Assembly (NCBI GenBank): GCA_016720905.1 | Contig: JADKJT010000021.1 | Span: 1-30,983, forward strand | Length of the DNA stretch: 30,983 bases | Direction of reading: 5' to 3' | DNA from: Gemmatimonadaceae bacterium | GTDB taxonomy: Bacteria; Gemmatimonadota; Gemmatimonadetes; Gemmatimonadales; Gemmatimonadaceae | Shown here: positions 1-7,892 of the stretch, piece after piece | How positions within the stretch are numbered: position 1 is the stretch's first letter | Layout of the letters: every line of letters begins with the position of its first letter | Position numbers and translations under genes: made by a program | The notes under the pieces: generated by a model | The model's input: the letters and a program-made list of their open reading frames with translations, nothing else | Told to the model about the DNA's origin: nothing | Databases searched by the model: none

Positions 1-356
1 CGGGTGCCCCAGCAGGATTTCGACCAGCAGCCGCCATCGGGCACGGTAATCCAGCAGCTCGTGCCTTACCGGACCTCAAGCCAGGCGAACGTGCTCTCGA
101 GGGCTCGAGAAGCACCTCCCAATTCGGTTCTGGATCGGCAACGCCATCGTGCAGGATAGCCATGCGCACAAATCTACGCCGAATTCTGCACGCGGCACCA
201 GCGACCCATTGCTGCCCCCTATTCCGGCTTGCGGCATGGTGAGTCGCGCGACCGATTGCAGCTGGCAGTTCACCCGGAACAGTACATCTGAGAAGTTGGG
301 TTCGTGACGTCAGGCTCCCGGAACAACCCAACCAAACGCTGCGGCGATTTCGAGAC
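1..356 (-). other. Unassigned left edge, possible minus-strand coding fragments
   Basis: No gene can be fixed here. On the minus strand a stretch read from about position 70 down to 1 is open and coding-like (it contains HELLDYRARW), and a 65-codon frame lies at 76-273, but the two are separated by an in-frame TGA and neither matches a family I know. The neighbouring operon is riddled with single-base frameshifts, so these may be pieces of one further downstream gene that continues beyond the window. No terminator-like hairpin with a T-run was seen. Confidence 0.25.
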
Positions 357-1406
357 TTACTCCTGGTCGAAGAGATCAACAAGCGGCAGACTCATTCGAG
401 ATCATGTCCGCTTCCTGCAGAAAGACCAAGTCTTCGGGAAGAACGTCGTCCTTCACGAACTGGCAAAAGTCCGCATCCGTACATGATTGCCTTGACGTAG
501 GCAGGTCGATGTCGCTTGTCCATTTTCGTCGAGAACTTTAGGTACAGTGCTCGGTCATCGTCTTGTTTGCGCCCGATAGGTGACGAAGGGGAAAAGTTCG
601 AAACTTTGTCGCTCAACATTGCAACTTCATCGATCCAGACAAATCGGACATCTGGAGTGGAACGGGAATCATCGCCAACGGAGCGCATCGCTGCCTCTCG
701 GATGACCGCCTCCAGTCCAGCACCCTCGAGGACGAAGCAGAATAGTTCCGGCGAAGGTGGGCTCTCGAGCTGCCGCAGAACGGTGACGTGATCAATAACG
801 GCTGCTTCAATTCGACGCGCCGCCCATAGCGGAACGCGTGGCGCACGCCAAGGTCACACGAGTGAATGGCCTTGCGAGAGGGAACTCGTCGGCCGATGGC
901 GAGAGAAGAGGTGTGAGAACCAAGGTCGTCCACTGCAGCGCGCGGACTCTCTCCGAGTTCACGCAACTCCAAGCGCAAATCACTTATGAGTGTACCACCT
1001 ATCCTCTCAATCAACGCCTCATTTCCCGTGTCGTACACGGCCTTAACGAGGTCGGTAGCGCGCGCGCTCCCGGTTGAGTTCGCAAAATTGGGAATGCGCC
1101 CCGGAAGGGCTCAGATGACGTGGCGCACCAGCGTGCAAAGCGAAGGCGAACTCCTGAAGACCCGCCGGCGTATGCGTTTCGCTGGGGAACGATAAGTGCC
1201 GACCAGCTCGATCCATTGGCGAGATCAAGCGTGAAGCCAGGAGAATGGTTAGCATCGCCAACAAGTAGATCATCTCGCGCGCCATCAGTTGAAACTACGC
1301 GGCAATCAAGAACCAGTGTCGGCGCATTTAGTCGCAGCCTCTCACTGAGGGTCTGTGAGAGAATGTCGACTGTCCACGACGCGACGTTTTCATGTGTCAC
1401 GGCCAT
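357..1406 (-). pseudogene. Third gene of the STAND operon, unknown protein, frameshifted
   Basis: The start is ATG at 1406, which overlaps the stop of the upstream gene by 10 bases (ATGGCCGTGA arrangement). The frame is broken near 1088, 780 and 480. Restoring one C in the run near 1088 joins the N-terminal part to a frame containing SARATDLVKAVYDTG, and one C near 780 joins that to VLRQLESPPSPELF. The end is ambiguous: frames stop at about 385 or 357. The repaired product is about 340 residues, soluble, with no signal peptide or membrane segment. I recognise no domain. Because it is translationally chained to a STAND NTPase gene it probably works with it, but its role is unknown. It could be a real pseudogene or a sequencing artefact. 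Confidence 0.45.
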
Positions 1407-1808
1407 ATAGGCATCTCCTCGTCGTACCAAGTAGGATCAAACATGCGCGAGGGCCACACCAGCACGTCTGCCCAGGCGCAAGCGTCTGGCACCAGGAGAC
1501 ACGGACCCGGCACTTCTGTGAGCGAGAGTACACCGATAGCACCCATGTGCTCGACGCTTCCAAAGGTCGCGTGCGGCCTTCCCAGCTCCGGGCGGAGCCA
1601 CACCGCATCAATCGAGATGTCGGATTCCGGCGAAGATAGGCGATTGTACGCCAGTCGCGCTCAAGTCGCGCCAACACCAGAAACCAGTATGGGCGGAACG
1701 CTTCTCTCAAGCGCAATTTGTGCCAACAAACCCAGTCGACGCGGCAGTGCGGCGATTCCCTGAAAGCCGCACGATTTCGACGATCCTCCACTTATCGAGT
1801 GCACTCAC
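1397..1808 (-). pseudogene. Second gene of the STAND operon, small unknown protein, frameshifted
   Basis: The proposed start is GTG at 1808, overlapping the end of the STAND gene (TAA at 1793) by 16 bases. The stop at 1397 overlaps the ATG of the next gene. Two single-base gaps, near 1713 and 1640, split it. Adding one base at each gives a continuous product of about 136 residues with a Trp-rich, coding-like central part (EAFRPYWFLVLARLERDWR) and an acidic tail ending DEEMPIWP. I recognise no family. Its position between the large NTPase and the third gene, with overlaps on both sides, argues for a co-translated partner protein. The alternative is that it is the tail of the STAND protein, if the TAA at 1793 is itself an artefact. 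Confidence 0.45.
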
Positions 1809-3145
1809 CCGCGTCGGCAATAAGCAGGTCTTGCAGAAAGTGAAGGTCGCTGGGTTCGATTTCACGTTTGGGAGCAGGTGCTCGGCAAGCACACGCCACG
1901 CGGGGGATTGCTCAAGCCATGAGGCAATTGAGGCACATTGTGGCAAAGTTGTCGCCCGCAGCGGAATCGATTGTCGCCAGGCAGGGTTGTCGGGAAGCGC
2001 GTGCCAACCCACCGTGTCCGGCAAGTCTTCTCCGACGTGCTCGGCCAACGCGACTGCCAGTGCATATGGTACGAAGCGCGCCCACTCGGTATCAGTCGCA
2101 GTAGGCAGATGCTCTCTGTAGTACCATGGTAAGGGAGTTCCCGACGCGACGCAGTACGCGCGAAGCTCTCCTACCGTGCAGGGTGACTCCGCATGTGAAG
2201 AGGTTCGACACGGGCTCTGCACACCCAGCACTGCGTCCGGTTTGGCGTCATTGGCGAGTTCCTCTGGAGTACATCGGGCCCACGGACAAGTACATAGTTC
2301 CGAGACGCCACCGAACCCCAAACCGCCTCATCGGACTTCAGCACTTCGGCATTCGTCACCCGAAGAGTCGCTAGTGCGGCATACATACCAGTGAAAGTCA
2401 TCCGCTCCCACGGCATTTCGGTGGAGAACTTGCGGACGTAAGCATCTGCCCGTGCACATGCGGCACGCGCCGACGGTACATCACCAAGTGTCGTCAACGC
2501 GTACGCTGCCAGCCTGTGGTAGCGTTGTCGAAAGTCACAGTCCAGGCTGGACCAGAAGCGCCGCGTTTCCTTCAGGATATCAACGGCCAGCAGCGGTTCC
2601 TCATCAGCGATCGAAAAAAGGGCCTCCCAGAACCAACCCTGTTGTGGTCCTATGTTGGGATGCTCGAGGTATTCGCGGGCACGCAGCCAATGCCGTCGTG
2701 CTTCCTTCGGTCTGCCTTCAGTTAGAGCGATCAAGGCCTCGTACCTGAGGATATCATAACGAGTCGCACTCGGTGGCATTGACTTCGAAACGCTTCGCAA
2801 CTCGTCAAGAGCGGTGGAGGCCTCCAGAGAACTGCCTGAGGCGAGCAGCGCTTTCAGGTGCAGGTTGTACGCGGTGTACAGAATATTCTCGGATACGACA
2901 TCGCCTGTTCCAAGCGCGAGAAGCTGCTCGTAGGCGGAACGAAGGTCCTCGACCCTCCATACATTTCCGCGTGCACTTCGATTCTATTTCGAAGATTATT
3001 GAAGCTGCCCGCCAGGATCGTGCCTTCGATATTAGAACCCGCATCGTCGCACGATCTTGCCACGCCCTTAATGCGACAACGCACCACCCGTATGGGGTTA
3101 CAGACGTGGCTCTGGCGCTCCGTAGTCGTTTCGACGCGACTGATA
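1793..3145 (-). CDS. STAND protein, TPR-like C-terminal sensor segment
   Basis: This is the C-terminal quarter, split across frames at about 3070, 2947, 2268 and 1858. The longest piece (about 2950 to 2270) is a run of paired amphipathic helices with TPR-like Ala/Gly/Tyr spacing, such as YEQLLALGTGDV, ARRHWLRAREYLEH and SARAACARADAYV. Adding one G at 2947 gives AEMYGGVEDLRSAYEQ, and one C at 2268 gives PDVLPEELAND. Near 1858 one C gives LLPKREIEPSDLHFLQDL and then the natural stop TAA at 1793. In STAND proteins this region normally recognises the trigger ligand. Confidence 0.45.
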
Positions 3146-4439
3146 TCACTTCAGCGCACATGAAGGATCCTCGTCGCGCATGCGATGATCGTTGGACCAT
3201 GCCCACCAAAGGTGGTCGGTGTTACTGCCGATCAGCCGGTCCGCAATCGAAGCTCTCTCAAGTAACAGGCGCCCACGATTTACCGCCGCCATGCTCTCCA
3301 ATGTGCGGCCACACTCGTATAGCGCCGTGGCATGAAGAATCCACGCGGCACCTGAGTCCTGATCAGAGCCGTATCGCGTCGCCTGATCCACATGCGCCTC
3401 CGTGCACGCTACCATGAGCTGGTATCGACCTCGATACTGAAGTGCGCCGGCGACGCCTGCCAGCTCGTCAGCGAGAAGGAGTTTCTTGAAAGGCCAGTCC
3501 TTGATTGCAAAGTTCACCGAGTGCTCAATGTTCTTCTCGTCCGCATCTAGGTACGCCCTGTTCGACGTCAGTCGCGTGAGATAGAAGCGGGATTGAGCCA
3601 GGACGACACTGAACCTGTCGTCGCTCGACAGTCGCTCGGCGGCGAACTCAGAGACCAACGGGTGAACGCGCATTCGTTGGGTGTCGGTCGCAGGCACAAT
3701 TTCAACAAGTGAACGCTTCTGGAGCAGCAGTGAGACTTCCGCAAGCCCATCGGACACACCATCGACACTCGCGAAAGTCTTCCACTCTGGAAGGGGCGCA
3801 TATTCGCGGGGGTTGGACAAATTCAACAACGACTCCTCGCGGGAAGAATGCGGCTCAGCAAGCGCCGGCATCCTGTTTTTTGTCAAGATCATGCTCTCAA
3901 GAAGGTCCCTAGTCCCTAAAGCAATGCTTGCGAGCTGGCGTGGACGCCACTCCGCTGAGATTCTTCCCCGCCACTCAGGATCGCTCGGTGACCGCACGAC
4001 ATCCTTGTTAGTGCTCGACACTACTTCGCACGAGGCCTCCACGCGTGGGATTTTGTCCGCCAGTGCCACGCATCGCGATGCCCATAACGATGGCCAAACC
4101 AGCCGCAGTCGGAATCGCAGTCGCTCTTCCGTGACTTCAATGGCAGGTACATCGTCCGCCATCACGACCAATGGCAGCCGTTCAGCGAGTTTGTGTTCTA
4201 GCTTCTCACATGCGGGAACGCGGAGATTTGCAACATCCACCCGTGACACCACTACAATCAATCCGGAGTCAGTCTGGATTAGGAACTCAGCGCCCGTCGG
4301 CCCCACAAACAAATCAGCGATCGGCTCTGTCGCTTGGAATACCGTCAACACGGGTCGCGGCCGCCGTCGATCAGAAAGATCCCACACCAAGACTTGCCCG
4401 TCTTCTCCGCCGGTGACGCCAAAGGAGGTACCTGGTACG
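3146..4439 (-). CDS. STAND protein, WD40 blade and second winged-helix segment
   Basis: Read from just upstream of 4390, this frame opens with a clear WD40 unit. Restoring one C and one G near 4460 gives PLGHSGG before TVACDVPG and GGEDGQVLVWDL, which reproduces the GH...WD spacing of the family. A second, weaker blade follows (GAEFLIQTDSGLIVVV). Further on, SLLLQKRSLVEIV and RMRVHPLVSEFA match the end of a STAND winged helix and the start of the arm. The last part is helical (DELAGVAGALQYRGRYQL) and leads into the TPR-like tail. The frame ends at 3146 at a break, not at a natural stop. Confidence 0.5.
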
Positions 4440-5267
4440 TCACATGCAACCGTTATCCGCCACTGTGGCCGAGGGGAACGGGAAAATGGTCTCGTGGTTA
4501 ACGCTGGCGAGATGGGTCAATGAGAAGTCCCTGCCTTCCCACAATCCCATATAGGCGAGTATCCGCCGAGCCCGCTCGTCTAGATCGTTGTTGAAAATGG
4601 CAAAGCAGGCCCGCACGTCACGCAGCTTCTCCTCCTTTACGTCGATTCGATCTGCTGTGAGCAGGCCCAGCGGATTGCGGAGACTGCGCCACGCATTGAT
4701 GTACCGACGAATGGGAAGGTGGCGCTCGCGAATGTGCGCCGCTGCCAATATCAGCGCAATCGGCAGGCAGCTCACCAATCCGCACAGCATCTCGACATCG
4801 GAGGCTGTGCCGAGAGGCGCCAATGACGCTGATTCTCCGTTCATGCCGAGCAGGTCGCAAACAAGTGCGATGGCGTCCTCGGGCTTCAGGTCACCGAGCG
4901 GCACACGAGATGAACCAGGCAGGTCGAATTCGCGTCGGCTGGTGATGAGCACGGGGATGCCCGCAAACAGGCTAAAGATCGGGCGCATCACATCCGAATC
5001 GTAGTCGGCGTTGTCCAGCACGATTAAGAGGTCCAACTTGCGCAGGTGATGCTGGAACTCCGCGATCCGCGAGTCCAGGTCGACTATGGCGTTGATGCTT
5101 GGATCAATGTCAAGGTCGATGGTACAGCGTCTTATCACCTCGGCGACGCCCTCTTGTCGCACGCGGTACCAAAGAATTCCGTCGGCGAACACGTCGAGAG
5201 CGATCAGCCGATGGCACAGTTCCACGGCTAGCGAGGTCTTGCCGACGCCGCCCATTCCATAGATCAA
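4440..5267 (-). CDS. STAND protein, NB-ARC nucleotide-binding segment
   Basis: This open frame holds the nucleotide-binding core: GMGGVGKTSLAVELCHRL is a textbook NB-ARC P-loop, LDLLIVLDNAD is Walker B, VLITSRR is the sensor region, and LPIALILAAAHIRE is the ARC1 helix with the conserved GLPLA-like turn. The first winged-helix strand and helix follow (RARRILAYMGLWEGRDFSL). The frame ends artificially at 4440 after HETIFPFP. The AUG at 5267 is internal to the larger protein and is not a natural start, since the sequence upstream of it is coding-like in the same frame. Confidence 0.6.
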   Translation of the reverse strand: MIYGMGGVGKTSLAVELCHRLIALDVFADGILWYRVRQEGVAEVIRRCTIDLDIDPSINAIVDLDSRIAEFQHHLRKLDLLIVLDNADYDSDVMRPIFSLFAGIPVLITSRREFDLPGSSRVPLGDLKPEDAIALVCDLLGMNGESASLAPLGTASDVEMLCGLVSCLPIALILAAAHIRERHLPIRRYINAWRSLRNPLGLLTADRIDVKEEKLRDVRACFAIFNNDLDERARRILAYMGLWEGRDFSLTHLASVNHETIFPFPSATVADNGCM

Positions 5268-6544
5268 GCTGCGAATCTGGAGCGACTTCTTCTCCTTGAG
5301 CCCCGCACCAGCTGCTCAAGTTCTATCTCACGTCCCTTGAAGAACGGATCGCGCGCATGCCCGAGGCGTCGAGCGAAATTCTCACGCTGCTTGGTCGCCA
5401 GAGCCTCTGGCTCCGAGTCGCGTCGTGCGACCTCCGCTTTGAGTGCGTCTGCGATGTCACCTGCCAGGCTTTCCTCAACTTGCGCCTGCGCTGAACGCTT
5501 TACGCTAGGCCTCCGCTTCCGATCGAGGATGTTCACCAGCGCACGAACCAGAGCGAGAAGCTCCGGGTTGACGTCATCGGCCTTTTGCGTAGCCCCAAGT
5601 GAGCTCCCCGAGCCGGACAGGTTTGCCAGTTCGAATACGACGCGTGGCGGTGAACTTGACACGAAGCGTTCGAAGAGGCGCGCTTGAAGAGCGCCACCAA
5701 ACGACTCTGCTCTCGGCGTTATCGTGAGGAACGGGTGCATCGACCAAGCAGCGTCGATACGTTGACGATCGGCAAGCCACGAGGCAAGCACCTCTCGGTC
5801 GTACGGGACACGGTCATGATCAAGCGATGAAAATACGAACTTCTCGCGAGGAACCGCCGAAGCTTCAAGTGGTTGCAACTGACCACCGATCGACAACTCT
5901 TCGAACGTATCTTCACTTGCGTCGTACATCACAAGCGAGTAGGAACGGAGCGGCTCGAGATCAAGCAAGAACCAAATCAGCGCACGCTCGCATAGCGCTG
6001 CGTCTGCAATCTCAAAACCGGGGAAGTTGCCGTCCCGAGCGCCATGATCAATCCGATTTCTAAAGTGAACAAACGCGTCGTTGAGGCGCCGGAGTCGGTC
6101 GAGTTTGCTTCTGTTCCCCGTGTAGCTCTTGAGGAACAGTGGCAGTTCGCCGAGTGCCTTGGGATGTTCGACCACCCGCGAGAGACAATCGAACGCGAAG
6201 TCGCGCCACCCGCCGAGTGACACGCCTCTATCTGCGCCCATACCCAAAATGGAATCGAAAAACGCCCAGAGCGACTGATCAATCGACACGTTTCGGATAT
6301 ATGGGCGCAACACGAGTGCCAATAGAAATCGATACGTGGCTTCGAAGAACCAGTTTACGTTTCGGATAAAGGTCCCGGGTCCTTCCCGAGTCCTGTACAG
6401 GCCCAGAACGAGGTGACAGAGCGGGAACGGAAGCGGGCTCGGGTTCGCATAGGCACGCCGATAGATGGCTGGCCATTCAGATTCGGCAGGTACCTCAAGC
6501 GACTTCAGAATCGCAACCACATCCTGTTCGGGATCAAACCGCAT
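5264..6544 (-). CDS. STAND protein, N-terminal segment (HEPN-like effector candidate)
   Basis: This is the intact first frame of the broken STAND gene, about 426 residues from the ATG at 6544. The first 250 residues are predicted helical, and they carry FRNRIDHG inside a context (LNDAFVHFRNRIDHG) resembling the conserved arginine-histidine motif of HEPN domains, which are often RNases in defence proteins. A basic linker follows (RKRRPSVKRS). The frame ends with FFKGREIELEQLVRG, the usual lead-in to an NB-ARC P-loop, and then runs out of frame just before the P-loop. One missing G in the GGGG run at about 5300 explains the break. The HEPN assignment is an inference from one motif. Confidence 0.5.
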   Translation of the reverse strand: MRFDPEQDVVAILKSLEVPAESEWPAIYRRAYANPSPLPFPLCHLVLGLYRTREGPGTFIRNVNWFFEATYRFLLALVLRPYIRNVSIDQSLWAFFDSILGMGADRGVSLGGWRDFAFDCLSRVVEHPKALGELPLFLKSYTGNRSKLDRLRRLNDAFVHFRNRIDHGARDGNFPGFEIADAALCERALIWFLLDLEPLRSYSLVMYDASEDTFEELSIGGQLQPLEASAVPREKFVFSSLDHDRVPYDREVLASWLADRQRIDAAWSMHPFLTITPRAESFGGALQARLFERFVSSSPPRVVFELANLSGSGSSLGATQKADDVNPELLALVRALVNILDRKRRPSVKRSAQAQVEESLAGDIADALKAEVARRDSEPEALATKQRENFARRLGHARDPFFKGREIELEQLVRGSRRRSRSRFAA

Positions 6545-6550
6545 GGTCAA

Positions 6551-6859
6551 TGAACCCCCATCCTTCTTCGTGAGTCGGAGCCCGGATTGTTTCGGAGACT
6601 AGTAGTCGATAAACACAGAGTGCGGTCAGCGACCGAACACAGTGCAACATAGCGATCCCTCTGAAACTTGGCACGAACCAACGAGTTCTCGTGTCGTGCC
6701 AGTGCCTCTAGCTTTTCGTAGGCCCTCTCATGTTGATCCCCCCGGCGACACCCCAGCGGGGAAGGACGGCGGTCTGGCCATTTGATCGACAGACGTTTGG
6801 TCGCGAGGCGGGCCTGCGAGCGGCGCCGGCGGCCCGTCTCCTCGCCCCAGCAAAGGCAT
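6551..6859. other. Intergenic stretch between the STAND operon and the FG-GAP gene
   Basis: About 310 bases between two outward-pointing genes. It should hold the promoter of the STAND operon, but I see no convincing -35/-10 pair on the minus strand. A G-rich stretch 7-13 bases ahead of the alternative starts at 6550 and 6544 may serve as ribosome binding site. On the plus side a reading frame for the FG-GAP protein is open only from about 6788 and has no evident start, so the real 5' end of that gene may also lie here in a broken frame. Confidence 0.3.
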
Positions 6860-7862
6860 CGGGTTCGCGTTTGCGGACTTCTTCCAGGAAGGCCAGTACT
6901 CCCTGTTAGTGAGCCTTGCCCAAGACCCTGCGGGAGAAGGCAAGCCGACGGCACCGGCCATAACCTACTTTCTGCGGAAGAATGCGGCCGGCCAATGGGT
7001 TGACGCGACGTCCACCATACTGAGCAATCGAACGGGCTGCCAAACTCCACGAAAGGCATTGGTCGCCGATTTCAATGGCGACGGCAAGCCAGATGTTTTC
7101 TTCGCCTGCACCGGCCACGACGTCAGCCCACCGCCAGGTGAGAACCCGCGCATTCTGCTCAGCCAACCCGACGGCACCTATAGCAACACGGAGATTCCGA
7201 ATTTGGTGGGATTTCACCACGGCGGATCCGCGGCCGACCTCAACGGGGATGGAAAGCCCGACGTGATCTGACGTGGTTCAGCCTCACACCGGGTGAGATG
7301 CCCTTCGTGCTCATCAACAAGGGCGATGGACGTTTACCAAAGACATCACTCGCTTGCCTGCGTCACTCCAAGGGAGTCCATCTACCATGCGGAATTGATC
7401 GACACCGATGGCAATGGACGGTACAACCTGCTGCTCAGTGGTCACCCGCCAGACGCGACAGGGTTTCCATTCCCCGGCATCGCGTTCGCCCCCGGACTGC
7501 TCAAGAATGATGGCACCGGGCACTTTCTCTCGATCCCGTACATCCCGTTTCCCAACCCTCCGTCTGGCAGCACAGGAACACGCAGCGGTGCGGCACACGA
7601 CTTCATCTTTCTCAACGGGCTTGTCTACCTCTTGCAGTTGGACTACGGGGGAGCAGGGGGTATGGCGATTAACCGAGTACGACTATCCGATCTCTCGGTC
7701 ACCACGCTGTGGGAGCATCGCGGTGCGTGGCCCGGTAGTACGTCGCCCTGCGTGTGGCCGTGGATTGATCCAACGGCGAACGGCCAAATCGTGGGGCTGA
7801 GCAATTTAGCCGAAAAGCCATTCGATCCGCTGCGCTGCATGGCCGTGTCCATATCGCAGTAG
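6860..7862 (+). pseudogene. FG-GAP/VCBS-repeat protein, 5'-truncated and frameshifted
   Basis: Two calcium-binding FG-GAP/VCBS loops are evident: DFNGDGKPDVF and DLNGDGKPDVI, with a third in IDTDGNGRYNLLLSG. These normally form blades of a secreted or surface beta-propeller. The first frame (about 6860-7271) has no start codon or signal peptide and ends at TGA right after DLNGDGKPDVI. A second frame continues as LTWFSLTPGEMPFVLINKGD, a third as FTKDITRLPASLQG and a fourth as ESIYHAELIDTDGNGRY up to TAG at 7862, so three one-base shifts fall within about 110 bases (near 7268, 7332 and 7372). It converges on the GH9 gene with 30 bases between. Either a decayed secreted propeller protein or a poorly sequenced patch. 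Confidence 0.6.
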
Positions 7863-7892
7863 CACGCCATCGTCGCGCGCGACGCACGTGAT

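Larger units (their letters stand above)
1793..6544 (-). pseudogene. Large STAND (NB-ARC) NTPase with HEPN-like motif, WD40 and TPR-like regions; frameshifted
   Basis: This reads as one gene of about 1,585 codons broken by single-base indels. The start is ATG at 6544, with TTG at 6550 as alternative. Order after repair: an alpha-helical N-terminal domain with FRNRIDHG at about residues 161-168, which fits the HEPN RNxxxH signature; a P-loop GMGGVGKT at about 430-437; Walker B LLIVLDNAD; a sensor-like VLITSRR; a winged-helix beginning; a WD40 blade (GGEDGQVLVWDL); a second winged-helix-like part ending RMRVHPLVSEFA; then a helical TPR-like tail to the stop at 1793. Family knowledge: STAND NTPases are ligand-triggered switches that oligomerise and fire an N-terminal effector, and many bacterial ones defend against phage. 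Breaks lie near 5290, 4460 (two), 3146, 3070, 2947, 2268 and 1858. At least five repairs are one extra G or C in a run. It is the first gene of a three-gene overlapping operon. Confidence 0.6.

Noticed and set aside
3681..4523. 280-codon plus-strand open frame over the STAND gene
   Set aside because: Low-complexity Ser/Arg/Thr translation antisense to clear NB-ARC/WD40 coding sequence.
7871..7884. CGTCGCGCGCGACG palindrome between two convergent genes as a terminator
   Set aside because: No loop and no T-run; weak evidence for termination.
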